A DNA stretch of 54,789 nucleotides from 2-01-FULL-40-13 sp964433155. GTDB lineage: Bacteria; Patescibacteriota; Microgenomatia; UBA1406; GWC2-37-13. The notes below the pieces were generated by a model. It had not been told where the DNA came from and made no database searches. It saw nothing but the letters and a program-made list of their open reading frames with translations. The position numbers and the translations under genes are program-made. The stretch covers positions 1 to 54,789 of the forward strand of contig CAYSQE010000008.1 in assembly GCA_964433155.1 (NCBI GenBank). Direction: 5' to 3'. Below are positions 31,617 to 39,678 of this stretch, in pieces (positions within the stretch are counted from its first letter, which is position 1; each line of letters begins with the position of its first letter).

Positions 31617-31973
31617 ATGGGAATCACCTATTTAAATACCATAATAAAAAATCCTCAAGATGTAAAAAAAGCCAAAAACGCCCGCTTCCTTGTTGACTCA
31701 GGCGCTGTTTATTCTGTCGCACCCTCATCTCTTTTAAAAAAACTGGCGATCAAGCCAACCGATAAGCAAAAATTCAGCCTTGCAAACGGAGAGGTAATAG
31801 AAAAATCAGTAGGCAATGCACTATTTGAATATCGGGGTAAACTTCGAAGTTCACCTGTGGTATTTGGAGAGGAAGGAATCTATCTTCTTGGAACAGTCAC
31901 GCTGGAGTCATTGGGGGTTATCCTTGATCCAATAAGCCGCGAGCTTAAACCTCTTCCGATGCTCTTGATGTAA
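31617..31973 (+). CDS. Retropepsin-like aspartyl protease, short
   Basis: 118 aa from the ATG at 31617. ARFLVDSGAVYSVAPSSLL carries the D-S-G-A signature, FSLANGEVIEKSVGNALFEY the second strand pair, and YLLGTVTLESLGVILDP the C-terminal block typical of clan AA single-domain proteases. The frame opens at 31572, but the shorter start matches the family length. Family A repeat copy 3 follows 19 bp after the stop. Confidence 0.78.
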   Translation: MGITYLNTIIKNPQDVKKAKNARFLVDSGAVYSVAPSSLLKKLAIKPTDKQKFSLANGEVIEKSVGNALFEYRGKLRSSPVVFGEEGIYLLGTVTLESLGVILDPISRELKPLPMLLM

Positions 31974-31991
31974 AACTGCCATAAACCATCA

Positions 31992-32026
31992 TGACAACAT
32001 TTCCAACCCCTGAGGTTGAGATTAGA
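31992..32026 (+). repeat. Dispersed palindromic repeat A, copy 3
   Basis: TGACAAC then CAACCCCTGAGGTTG at 32004-32018 and the right part GAGATTAGAG. Same orientation as copies 1 and 2; directly after a gene stop. The region to 32119 holds no other feature I can see. Confidence 0.72.
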
Positions 32027-32119
32027 GCTTAAGATTAGACCTTATAGAAATTTTTTTAAGGAAAAACAGGCTAATGTAGCCTATGACAAGATTTTTTAAG
32101 AAAGAAAAATTTAGTTGGG

Positions 32120-33025
32120 TTAGCCTCCTATAGCAATAGCTTTTTGAAATCTCCGAGATAAAAGTATAGTTCTTTCTGTTTGATGCTTGTTAAGTTGTAT
32201 TGTCGAATCAGTGTCAGGCCTCATAAAAACACTCATAAGCATATGATTATAATTTGCTAAACTTCTTGCAGAATCTCTCATATTGCTACGCATCTGAGAA
32301 TCTCTCTGCATATCATCCTGCATTGAGCTACCAATTCTTGACAAATCACCTCTTTCTAAAACTAAAGAAGTAAGTCTAACGGGATCCTCTCTACTCAATG
32401 CTGTCATTGCCCTAGTCGTTGCATCTATGTGAGGCTTATCATCAAATTTCCCGCCAAATAATCTTGCCCGAAAAGGACGAAGTGGAACCAGCAATGTAGT
32501 GACTAAAGGATGATCAATAATTTTATGCACTATTTCATCAGGATGTACTGAGGTCGTAACATCAACTGCTATAGGCTGAGATCCATCTGGATCTACTATG
32601 AAATCTTCAAATCTGAGCCAGTCCTCTACCCATGAAGATACTTGATAAGGTATACCTAATCTATGCATTATAGCATTTACATAGGCTTCAGAAGCGAGCC
32701 CGCGAACAGATTGAAATTTATCGTCAGTTACACGTACTCGCCCATTTATAAGTTCTATTATTTGATGTAATAAATCGCTGGCGCGTTGAATATCATCTTG
32801 CGCCCAATTTATATTCGGTAATTGCTGAGGAAAAGATGCTCTTTCTAAAAGAAGTTGCACTGCATAAAGCGATAGTGGTGATTCTAATGCTCGAGTGAGT
32901 TTACTATTGACTTCAATAGATACATTTGCCGATCCAACATCATAAAGTGTAATATCACCTGCTCTCATTCTCCTCTCTCCTCTTTGTCGATTTTTGTCAA
33001 AATCACCTTTTGGAAATTCATCCAT
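32120..33025 (-). CDS. Uncharacterised 301-aa protein, possible nuclease fold
   Basis: Not recognised. The stretch GLASEAYVNAIMHRLGIPY followed by RFEDFIVDPDGSQPIAVDVT has the Glu, Asp and hydrophobic spacing of a PD-(D/E)xK-like core, but the last catalytic residue would be Thr instead of Lys, so activity is uncertain. The C-terminal part has many Met/Asp/Arg (SSMQDDMQRDSQMRSNMRDS), a low-complexity helix. A TACAAT at about 33033 lies 7 bp before the start. Confidence 0.55.
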   Translation of the reverse strand: MDEFPKGDFDKNRQRGERRMRAGDITLYDVGSANVSIEVNSKLTRALESPLSLYAVQLLLERASFPQQLPNINWAQDDIQRASDLLHQIIELINGRVRVTDDKFQSVRGLASEAYVNAIMHRLGIPYQVSSWVEDWLRFEDFIVDPDGSQPIAVDVTTSVHPDEIVHKIIDHPLVTTLLVPLRPFRARLFGGKFDDKPHIDATTRAMTALSREDPVRLTSLVLERGDLSRIGSSMQDDMQRDSQMRSNMRDSARSLANYNHMLMSVFMRPDTDSTIQLNKHQTERTILLSRRFQKAIAIGG

Positions 33026-33120
33026 TTATCTTATTGTACCAATCAGATGGCAAAAAATAAACAGAGATTAGTGCAATAAAAATTAGATAGAGTCGAAAAT
33101 TATATGTAGTATAATACTAA

Positions 33121-33231
33121 ATGAAAGGCCTGCTTCTTGAACAATATATGCAGGAGGGGAAAATATATATGGTAGGTATAAAGTACTACGTAACAGAAGC
33201 TACTGGAAGACAGGGTGGTGAAAGAAGATAG
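33121..33231 (+). CDS. Very small ORF (36 aa), possibly a fragment
   Basis: MKGLLLEQYMQEGKIYMVGI followed by KYYVTEATGRQGGERR. TATAAT at 33110-33115 lies 5 bp upstream of the ATG. It looks like the N-terminus of a longer protein cut off before the thermonuclease reading frame. Low confidence as an independent gene. Confidence 0.3.
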   Translation: MKGLLLEQYMQEGKIYMVGIKYYVTEATGRQGGERR

Positions 33232-33350
33232 CTAACGTTTGGAGTAGATCCCTTGACAATCTCTCTACTTTTTACCATTATGTAAAGCATACGATCAAAA
33301 TAAGACTCACACTTTTTGTTTTTATAGCTATTCTTTTCTCTATCTCTCTT

Positions 33351-33932
33351 TTGGCTAATGTCTATTTTATAAACAAGTTGCGAGGACAAAATATGGTGAC
33401 CAGGGTGGTCGATGGGGATAGTATTGATCTATCGGACCGCAGACGAGTCAGACTCCTGGGGATCGATGCACCTGAGGTGGGAAAATGTATGTTTGAGGAA
33501 GGGCGCAGTAGGTTGGGAGATTTGGTCAAGAACAAACATGTGAAGCTCCAAGATATCTTACATGACGATTATGGAAGAATCCTTGCGAATGTATTTGTGG
33601 GAAAAGAACTGGTGAATAAAATGATGGTTGAGGAGGGATTAGCTAAATTTATCTATATCAAAAGCCCCTATTATGAGGAAATGAAAGAGGCTCAAACTAG
33701 CGCAAAAGCTAAAGGACTGGGCATCTATTCTCCACTCTGCCGCACCACACAAGGGCAGCCAGATTGCCTGATCAAAGGAAATATACGAGGCGGCAAAGAC
33801 AAGATCTATCATTTGTCTAACTGCGATAATTACGATCAGGTGATAGTTGATGAGGCCTTCGGCGATCGGTGGTTCTGTAGTGAGGAGGAGGCGCAAATGG
33901 AGGGATTTAGAAAAGCTACTGGGTGTCAATAG
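33351..33932 (+). CDS. Thermonuclease (SNase-like) with C-terminal Cys/His domain
   Basis: SNase cuts DNA and RNA with Ca2+. VTRVVDGDSIDLSDRRRVRL has the first Asp and Arg, LLGIDAPEVGKCMF the Asp-Pro loop, and YGRILANVFVGKELVNKMMV the second Arg/Glu region. A C-terminal GNIRGGKDKIYHLSNCDNYD block is often attached to bacterial secreted SNases. The same frame is open upstream to about 33216 and encodes a signal anchor (LTLFVFIAILFSISLLANVY), but no standard start codon precedes it; the TTG at 33351 would remove it. A TTGACA (33253) with CATTAT (33276) points to a start near 33284, where the frame reads GTA AAG CAT, so the 5' end is probably damaged or uses an unusual start. Confidence 0.85.
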   Translation: MANVYFINKLRGQNMVTRVVDGDSIDLSDRRRVRLLGIDAPEVGKCMFEEGRSRLGDLVKNKHVKLQDILHDDYGRILANVFVGKELVNKMMVEEGLAKFIYIKSPYYEEMKEAQTSAKAKGLGIYSPLCRTTQGQPDCLIKGNIRGGKDKIYHLSNCDNYDQVIVDEAFGDRWFCSEEEAQMEGFRKATGCQ

Positions 33933-33970
33933 AACTATTTTATCGGAAAAATAAAAATCTTGCATTTTGG

Positions 33971-34012
33971 ACTGTCAGGATAATACTTTCAACCCCGGAG
34001 GTTGAGATTAGT
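33971..34012 (+). repeat. Dispersed palindromic repeat A, copy 4
   Basis: GACTGTCAGGATAATACTTT, centre CAACCCCGGAGGTTG at 33990-34004, right part GAGATTAG. The best-preserved copy. It lies 38 bp after the thermonuclease stop. Between it and 34171 I see no gene. Confidence 0.78.
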
Positions 34013-34171
34013 GGTAGGACTTCTTACTTTACTAATCCTGTGGTTTGTGAATGTACTACTTGATTTTGCCGACGAACTGCAAATCGATGTTGACAAGGAT
34101 CTCAATTACTCCAAAATGTAACTGGCTACCAAGAACTATTTTTACGCTAAAAAGTTTGAAATTCTGCTATA

Positions 34172-34200
34172 TTTACAACGTTCTGACAATCCGATATAAT
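34172..34200 (+). promoter_or_regulatory. Promoter of the 192-aa gene
   Basis: TTTACA at 34172-34177, 17 bp, TATAAT at 34195-34200, 6 bp, ATG at 34207. It shows that the longer frame from 34051 is not the start. Confidence 0.6.
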
Positions 34201-34206
34201 AGTGAC

Positions 34207-34785
34207 ATGGATGAAAGAACTAAAACGAATCAATTGGGCAACTACATTGAAATAGATCAAAAATTCAAAGAAAATCATATGGGGAAAGTGTATAAATGGT
34301 CTTTACATGATTTTGGATTTTGGACAAGATCTAGAGTAACAACCTGGATGACAAAAGCTTTTCCTGGTGTAAAAGTAACTCAAATTCCAAATGATGATGA
34401 GAGTCGAGACACTGCTCCACCCGATTTTAAAACTGCACTTGACTATGCCCAAAAAGAAGCTCAAACTGACGAAGAAATGTCGCTACTTACCTTTGCAAGT
34501 AATACCCTCAGGACAAGACTAAGTGATCCCAAAAAACCAGATACGTTGAGATTAAGTGGAGCCCATTTCTTTTTCAAAATTGGAGAAAATCAATTTTGTC
34601 TTCGACCGACGACCCTTGAGGAAGGAAGAGGGAAGCCTTTTTTAGTACGAATACTTGCAATCGCTCCAAATGATGAAGAACAACCTACATTAGTAAATCA
34701 CATGATTACTGACACTTTGGATGATAAGTTCTATAATTTTCTTCAGAATCCAACCATACCTCTTCTTGTGGGCCCAGGTATATAA
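34207..34785 (+). CDS. Uncharacterised 192-aa protein
   Basis: Not recognised. Soluble, acidic, with an aromatic N-terminal part (YKWSLHDFGFWTRSRVTTWM) and a C-terminal alpha-beta part (ENQFCLRPTTLEEGRGKPFL). It has an exact leaderless-type promoter and is followed by a toxin-antitoxin pair in the same direction that has its own promoter. Confidence 0.6.
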   Translation: MDERTKTNQLGNYIEIDQKFKENHMGKVYKWSLHDFGFWTRSRVTTWMTKAFPGVKVTQIPNDDESRDTAPPDFKTALDYAQKEAQTDEEMSLLTFASNTLRTRLSDPKKPDTLRLSGAHFFFKIGENQFCLRPTTLEEGRGKPFLVRILAIAPNDEEQPTLVNHMITDTLDDKFYNFLQNPTIPLLVGPGI

Positions 34786-34814
34786 TGAAGTATTATTCTA
34801 AGTGGTTTATTTTC

Positions 34815-34843
34815 TTGACAAAATGTACATATTGTACTAATAT
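34815..34843 (+). promoter_or_regulatory. Promoter of the 34850 toxin-antitoxin pair
   Basis: TTGACA at 34815-34820, 17 bp, TAATAT at 34838-34843, 6 bp, ATG at 34850. Confidence 0.6.
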
Positions 34844-34849
34844 AACTGC

Positions 34850-35128
34850 ATGACTATCACGGTCTCGATAAGCCAGTTTCGACAAAACCTATCTGACTAC
34901 CTTCGCCAGGTGCAAAGAGGTGATATCATTATTCTCAAAGACGAAAAGAAAAATGAGGAGGTTGCTCAAATTGTGGGCAAGAAAAAATTTGATCCAGTGG
35001 CTTTTGGAAAAACATTGCGAGAGGTTGCGGGTACTTTCACTGCAAAAAATCACCCTGAGTGGCGGACTAAGCGTGATGTCATTCGATGGCTAGAAAAAGA
35101 ACGAGCACAGGCCGATAGAACATTTTAA
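34850..35128 (+). CDS. Phd/YefM-type antitoxin
   Basis: 92 aa. MTITVSISQFRQNLSDYLRQ and VQRGDIIILKDEKKNEEVAQIV form the Phd/YefM DNA-binding fold; the C-terminal half (EWRTKRDVIRWLEKERAQ) is the toxin-binding helix. It should repress its own promoter, which overlaps its start. The PIN toxin begins 6 bp downstream. Confidence 0.82.
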   Translation: MTITVSISQFRQNLSDYLRQVQRGDIIILKDEKKNEEVAQIVGKKKFDPVAFGKTLREVAGTFTAKNHPEWRTKRDVIRWLEKERAQADRTF

Positions 35129-35134
35129 ACTCAT

Positions 35135-35533
35135 ATGTATCTTATTGATACGAATATCATTATTTGGGTGCTTAGAGGAAATACAATCTACGAACGGATA
35201 TTGCAGGAACTAAAAAATAAAGACGCCTTCTCTATTTCAACCATAACTATTGCGGAGATTTATAAAAATGTGTTTCCTGCTGAATTTGAAGACACGAACA
35301 AAATATTGGGACAATTTGAAGCTTTGGACGTGACGGTCCCTATAGCAAAAATCGCCGGATTTTACTGGAAACAATACATAAAAAAACTGCGGAAGCTTCA
35401 TATACTCGACTGCCTCATCGCGGCAACAGCAAAAGAACATAGGCTGACTCTTCTGACGCTGAACACGCGTCATTTCCCCATGGATGATATAAAGGTGATG
35501 GATCCCCTCTCCAAAAAAAGATCGAAAAACTAA
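35135..35533 (+). CDS. PIN-domain toxin (VapC type)
   Basis: 132 aa. MYLIDTNIIIWVLRGN (first Asp), ITIAEIYKNVF (Glu), ILDCLIAATAKEH (Asp) and TLNTRHFPMDDIKV (late polar residue) make the complete PIN site. Second partner of a type II pair. Sequence and antitoxin differ from those at 2296-2945, so the two pairs were acquired independently. Confidence 0.88.
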   Translation: MYLIDTNIIIWVLRGNTIYERILQELKNKDAFSISTITIAEIYKNVFPAEFEDTNKILGQFEALDVTVPIAKIAGFYWKQYIKKLRKLHILDCLIAATAKEHRLTLLTLNTRHFPMDDIKVMDPLSKKRSKN

Positions 35534-35650
35534 AGAATACAGTAATCTATTCTTAAAACGCCTTGATATATTGACATTCACATTGTATTATTGAATAAGA
35601 TTGTTGAGCGCACAAGAATAAAGTTGTCGTTATTAATATACTAACCTCAG

Positions 35651-35923
35651 ATGACTGAAATCATAGCTGGGACACCTTCTACACGGCTACCTCTTGATGG
35701 TCTGATTGATGTTTTAAGGCCACCTGAAGGAATGTTTGCTTGTCAAAACTGCGGAAAACTATATCCGAATAGTAACTTATATTTAGTCTTTATGCTCATT
35801 ACTAAGGAAATGTACGAACTCGGAAGGGTGGGAACAAATTTTGCCATGGCAATGTGTAAGGAATGCACTGACTCACATTTAGATGATTCAATTATACCAG
35901 TCATAAATGTAGTGAAAGCATGA
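35651..35923 (+). CDS. Small zinc-ribbon protein
   Basis: 90 aa. Two CxxC pairs (FACQNCGKLYPNSN and AMCKECTDSHL) about 40 residues apart suggest one zinc ribbon. No further domain. Function unknown; protein or nucleic acid binding is the usual role of such ribbons. Confidence 0.55.
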   Translation: MTEIIAGTPSTRLPLDGLIDVLRPPEGMFACQNCGKLYPNSNLYLVFMLITKEMYELGRVGTNFAMAMCKECTDSHLDDSIIPVINVVKA

Positions 35924-35942
35924 TCCTAAGAAAGGTGTTTTT

Positions 35943-36791
35943 CTAGATGGTAAGACTCTTGATAATTTCATCTATTCCTGCTTGTGTTTTTGCGTCAAAT
36001 CTTCTATTTATACCATAATTTATTAAGACCCTTGGATCATACATGGCCCTATCTATGGGTATATCCAGTAAAGATGCTGCAGAAACGACAATCGCACCTT
36101 TGATTGGGGACGGAACCTTTATATCAGTTTCCCAATATTCCTCAACCTCGAAGCCTGTTTCAAAACGAGCATAGTCGAGGAATATAGGTCTATGTGAATA
36201 TACCCGTAAGTATGCTCTATTAAAAGCTCCGATAAGATCTTTTTGTTCTGCAAAGGGGTCAAGTCGTAGTCCTAATTGTAAATAATCTGAAAAATGCTGA
36301 AGAACAGTATAGTCACCAGGAGTATCTTTTAAAGTGAACCTTTGTGGTTTGCTTGGATTTACGAATGTCATGCGAGTTATGCCGGGATTTTGCTCATCTG
36401 GGAAGAGATCTCCATATTCTTTTCTGGAGAAGATATAGCAGACTTCTGCAAAATCCCCTACATCACCATGAAAAACTGCTGGCTTATCTTTTACTGATGT
36501 AATATCTCCCTCAATAACATGGCGATTATTTATCGCCTGACCTAATAAAGGATATTGATTATTCCGTTCTTCTGAAGATTTTTTAAAAACGTCCTTATAT
36601 CCCCATGTTTTATTGCCTACCTCGCCAAGAGCACGTATAAGCGCAATTACATAATCAGGTGGTGGTGAACGATGTTTTTTCAGCTCCTTAGGTAGTTTTG
36701 ATGCGATGGGCGGAAACCATATACCTTGAGTTAACTGATCATTAGTTAAACCCTGTCCTACCACATCAAAAAGATTTCCTTCTCTTTCCAT
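35943..36791 (-). CDS. Uncharacterised 282-aa protein
   Basis: Not recognised. Mixed alpha-beta, no signal peptide. The frame opens at 36830, but TTGTCT and TAAAAT (about 36802-36807) with 17-bp spacing lie over that start, and the ATG at 36791 is 10 bp after the -10. Conserved-looking blocks: VIEGDITSVKDKPAVFHGDV and PGDYTVLQHFSDYLQLGL. It converges with the zinc-ribbon gene. Confidence 0.55.
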   Translation of the reverse strand: MEREGNLFDVVGQGLTNDQLTQGIWFPPIASKLPKELKKHRSPPPDYVIALIRALGEVGNKTWGYKDVFKKSSEERNNQYPLLGQAINNRHVIEGDITSVKDKPAVFHGDVGDFAEVCYIFSRKEYGDLFPDEQNPGITRMTFVNPSKPQRFTLKDTPGDYTVLQHFSDYLQLGLRLDPFAEQKDLIGAFNRAYLRVYSHRPIFLDYARFETGFEVEEYWETDIKVPSPIKGAIVVSAASLLDIPIDRAMYDPRVLINYGINRRFDAKTQAGIDEIIKSLTI

Positions 36792-36886
36792 TTTGGATAA
36801 TATTTTATCATATTTTAGCCATATAGACAATCTAAATTAGAAAGTGTGAAGGTGACTCTCATTAAAATTAGGCTATTTTTATTCGA

Positions 36887-36922
36887 TGACAATATTTTCA
36901 ACCTCGGGGGTTGAGACTTCGT
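36887..36922 (+). repeat. Dispersed palindromic repeat A, copy 5
   Basis: TGACAATATTTT, centre CAACCTCGGGGGTTG at 36899-36913, right part GAGACTT. In this copy the left arm has CTC and the right GGG where the others have CCC and GAG, so the pairing position changes on both sides. The rest of 36831-37041 shows no gene. Confidence 0.7.
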
Positions 36923-37041
36923 CAGAGCAGTAAGGGATAATAGATTTTCTCGATTTATTGATGAATTTGAAAAGTACTCCACATCCCAATGAAATTAGAA
37001 CATGCGCTAAACCTGAGACCTGAGCTTAAAGGAACTAAAGT

Positions 37042-37446
37042 TTATAAATATTCTATTTTTCTATACATTTTTTTTAAGTGATGCCTGCGGTCATTTGTGA
37101 TAAGTGGACAGTTTAGATCCTTAGCAAGAGATATAAAACAGGCATCGTACGATGCGATAGTAAACTTCTCCATTAATTGAGCTGTGTTATTCAGGTCTAC
37201 TTCACGAGTGGAGATAAATTGTAATTCTGAAGATTCAATAGAATAAAGAGTTTCAGAAAGCTGGGGAAATCCAAAATGGTAACTAAAAAATAAACCATTT
37301 ATTAGTTCTAATCGCAGGATATCAGGAACCACAATCAATACCTGTTTTTGGGTATGCTGGGATAGAATTGTAACTGCTTGATGACTTTTTGGTTCCTCAA
37401 CAAACCATTTTATCACGACAGAAGTGTCGACAACTATTTTTTCCAT
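37042..37446 (-). CDS. PIN-domain toxin (VapC type)
   Basis: 134 aa. IVVDTSVVIKWFVEEP (first Asp), RLELINGLFF (Glu), SYDACFISLAKDLNCPLITN (Asp) and the last NDRRHHLKK give a complete PIN site. It overlaps its antitoxin gene by 13 bp on the minus strand. Confidence 0.88.
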   Translation of the reverse strand: MEKIVVDTSVVIKWFVEEPKSHQAVTILSQHTQKQVLIVVPDILRLELINGLFFSYHFGFPQLSETLYSIESSELQFISTREVDLNNTAQLMEKFTIASYDACFISLAKDLNCPLITNDRRHHLKKMYRKIEYL

Positions 37447-37739
37447 TTTTTTGCTCTCTCATCTCTCATTTTTACTATATAAGAAGAAGCTAATTCTTTG
37501 TCTGATTTATATTTTGACCGTAAAGATTCCATCACTTTCATTGCAGAGGTAATTCTTTCTTTTCTTGAAGTTTCCTTAACTGTTTTGTATTTTTCAGGCT
37601 TGACCGCGATAAACATTATCTTTTGGTTTTTCATGACAACCGCTTCATCTTCTTTTTCCAAAATTCGATTTAAGACATCAATATCGCGTCTCACTTGTGT
37701 AATGCTGACAATCTTTGCATCTAACTGTTGGATATTCAT
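37434..37739 (-). CDS. Antitoxin of the 37042 PIN toxin
   Basis: 101 aa. MNIQQLDAKIVSITQVRRDI and LNRILEKEDEAVVMKNQKIM, then FIAVKPEKYKTVKE resemble a Phd-like N-terminal half; the C-terminal half is Lys/Ser-rich and helical. Position and overlap with the toxin define it. Promoter on the minus strand: TTGACA (37772-37777), 18 bp, TATACT (37748-37753), 8 bp, ATG. Confidence 0.75.
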   Translation of the reverse strand: MNIQQLDAKIVSITQVRRDIDVLNRILEKEDEAVVMKNQKIMFIAVKPEKYKTVKETSRKERITSAMKVMESLRSKYKSDKELASSYIVKMRDERAKKWKK

Positions 37740-37747
37740 ATGAATAA

Positions 37748-37777
37748 AGTATACAAAACTATCAATACTTTTGTCAA
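37748..37777 (-). promoter_or_regulatory. Promoter of the 37042-37739 toxin-antitoxin pair
   Basis: Minus strand TTGACA at 37772-37777, 18-bp spacer, TATACT at 37748-37753, 8 bp, ATG. The spacer has the repeat GTATTGA twice (TATTGACAAAAGTATTGATAG), which could be part of an autorepression operator. Confidence 0.55.
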
Positions 37778-37876
37778 TACTTTTTTTAGTCAGACTGCCT
37801 CAATGGCCTCCCCTGCTCGGGAGGTGGAAAACGTAGTGAATTAAATAAGTAGTCAAGAGTTAAAAAATATAACCTC

Positions 37877-37905
37877 TTGACAAGAAGAAGAAGAAGAAGT
37901 AACAT
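37877..37905 (+). promoter_or_regulatory. Promoter with a trinucleotide-repeat spacer
   Basis: TTGACA at 37877-37882, TAACAT at 37900-37905, and between them 17 bp that are an (AAG)n tract (six units counting the last A of the -35). ATG at 37913 is 7 bp beyond. A change of one AAG unit would alter the spacing to 14 or 20 bp and switch the promoter off. Confidence 0.6.
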
Positions 37906-37912
37906 ATTTTTT

Positions 37913-38599
37913 ATGGGCGATGAAGAAATAGCTCGACAAAATCTTACTTTAACAGATGTTGAAAAAACAGTATCACCAGACACATCTGATGTTGCTTTAA
38001 ATGCCGTGAAAATGATAAGTGATACTCTTGTTCATAGTTCCTTTATTAATGATCATTATGTTGCTCTTATAGCTCCGCAGATAGAGCAAATTCTTCCAAT
38101 TATTAATCAAGTTGCTCCAGAAAACAGAAATGAAGCAACAATACAAGCTATGAGAGCACTCGGTGACTTTGCAGCAAAACATGGTAGTGAAACAACTATG
38201 CTTGGTACTGAAGCTTTTTATAAGCTTTTAAGTTTACAAACTGCAGCTCGATCTGCTATTTTAACTCTCGCTTTAGACTCCAAAGATCCAATTGTTCTTC
38301 AAGCCGCGTTTAAAGCATTAGGCCAGACTCTCGAATACGAGCGTGTCTTCCCTGAGCAAGACTACCCGTAAGCTCTAAATGGCATGGCAGCAGTTGCGAC
38401 TTTAGGCGATAATAGTCTTAAAACATTAGCGCAGAAAACTTTTTCATCTTTTGCATTAAAAAAATTTCCACAAGGAGACATGACTGCTTACCCAGGATTA
38501 AGTGGAGTACAAGCTTTGGCTAATACCTTCATGGGCCAGCTTGCTCTTCCGAAGTCTGTACCTCAAACTGAGATGATATTAGGAATGCCTCCGAAGTAA
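37913..38599 (+). pseudogene. Helical-repeat protein gene with an in-frame stop
   Basis: The frame from ATG 37913 runs 152 codons to a TAA at 38369-38371, then continues in the same frame (ALNGMAAVATLGDNSLKTLA) for another 75 codons to 38599. Composition and pattern match on both sides, so one codon has become a stop. The protein would be 228 aa of short helices (IINQVAPENRNEATIQAMRA, FKALGQTLEYERV) like HEAT-type repeats. Its promoter has the AAG tract described separately. Readthrough or a sequencing error are alternatives to decay. Confidence 0.6.
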
Positions 38600-38654
38600 T
38601 CAATTCAACTTAATTCTATAAAATGGCTATATTGTTACTTTAGCACATTGGGTT

Positions 38655-39674
38655 TTATTTTCTCTCCAAAATCCTGCGGGTGGAACCCCGTCTGACGGGG
38701 TGGAACCAGAGCTGGGTATTTGATATCAATTCATTAGTTCTGTGTCTCTCTATAAGGGTAAGTTGTAATTTACTGAGGATAAATTCTATATAGCCTTGGA
38801 TAAAATCAAATATCAAATATAAAATATCAAAAATGAAGTCTAAAAATGCTAAATTTAAAAATTTTTTAACTTTGGTTTGTCGCTTTGATTTTTGATCTTT
38901 GATTTTTGATATTGAATTGGGGAATATCTCAGACACCCACCTATTTGCATCAATAAACCTCCAATATATATCATCCTTTTGTACAAGCGGTTTCATCTGT
39001 AACACTTCGTGGGCGACGTATTCAGATTGCTTAAATTTGGGTACCGAAAGGTCAGTTTGATCGAAGAAAAGGTTTAGGCAGACTTTATTTTTAAAATAGT
39101 TCATAGTTGGTAATTCATAGTTGGTAGTTCTTTTTCTTCTTACTCCCAATAATTGGGCCAATAACAAGGCTATAAACCTGGCAGTCCATAATCTGTTTTT
39201 GGCTGTTATGATAAACAAATCTACATCATGCTCTTCGGTTGCATTGAGCATGGCCAATGAGCCAGACAGCCCTGCAAGTTTTATTTGGGGAAAAAATGTG
39301 AGTAGTTTAATATAGAGAGCGATTCTTTTAATCTTTTCGAGAGAAGCTTTGATCTTTGATCTTTGATCTTTGATTTTATTACTATACTCTGGTAGAGTAT
39401 ATCTGATTAGATTGTTGGAGGGTCGAAGTTGGAAGTTTGAAGAAACAAATCTCTTATCTTTCGTTGTAACTTCTAACTTCTTCCTTCTTACTTCTAACTT
39501 TAATCCTTTTATAAGGTTTTCTTTCTCCATTTTTTTCAAAATGCTCGCTAAACGCCCGAGAGAGGTCTTTTTTTTGAGAAAGGTATAGATCTCAGCAAAT
39601 GTTGGAGGGTAGTTAAAGTTGGAAAAATATCGTAGAACATCCACAATTGCTTTAAAGTTAGCTTGCGTTTTCAC
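38655..39674 (-). CDS. Winged-helix nucleotidyltransferase-like protein containing heptamer-coded insertions
   Basis: 339 aa. N-terminal winged helix (NYPPTFAEIYTFLKKKTSLG), then a polymerase-beta-type nucleotidyltransferase site: GSLAMLNATEEHDVDLFII with the G-S and D-x-D motifs. The protein is interrupted at several points by repeat-coded stretches: KIKDQRSKIKASLEKIK and SKIKDQKSKRQTK from tandem TTTGATC heptamers (39345-39376 and 38881-38915), RRKKLEVTTKDKRF, and NYELPTMNYF. These low-complexity inserts are not expected in the fold. It lies 4 bp after the AbiEii-like gene. Confidence 0.72.
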   Translation of the reverse strand: MKTQANFKAIVDVLRYFSNFNYPPTFAEIYTFLKKKTSLGRLASILKKMEKENLIKGLKLEVRRKKLEVTTKDKRFVSSNFQLRPSNNLIRYTLPEYSNKIKDQRSKIKASLEKIKRIALYIKLLTFFPQIKLAGLSGSLAMLNATEEHDVDLFIITAKNRLWTARFIALLLAQLLGVRRKRTTNYELPTMNYFKNKVCLNLFFDQTDLSVPKFKQSEYVAHEVLQMKPLVQKDDIYWRFIDANRWVSEIFPNSISKIKDQKSKRQTKVKKFLNLAFLDFIFDILYLIFDFIQGYIEFILSKLQLTLIERHRTNELISNTQLWFHPVRRGSTRRILERK

Positions 39675-39678
39675 ACCC

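Noticed and set aside
34051..34785. Longer 244-aa protein from 34051
   Set aside because: The first 52 codons cover the -35 and -10 boxes at 34172-34200 and are Cys/Ile-rich non-protein-like sequence.
2181..36922. Integron attC array
   Set aside because: The repeats lack the R/L box spacing of attC and no integron integrase is in the window; kept only as a loose comparison.
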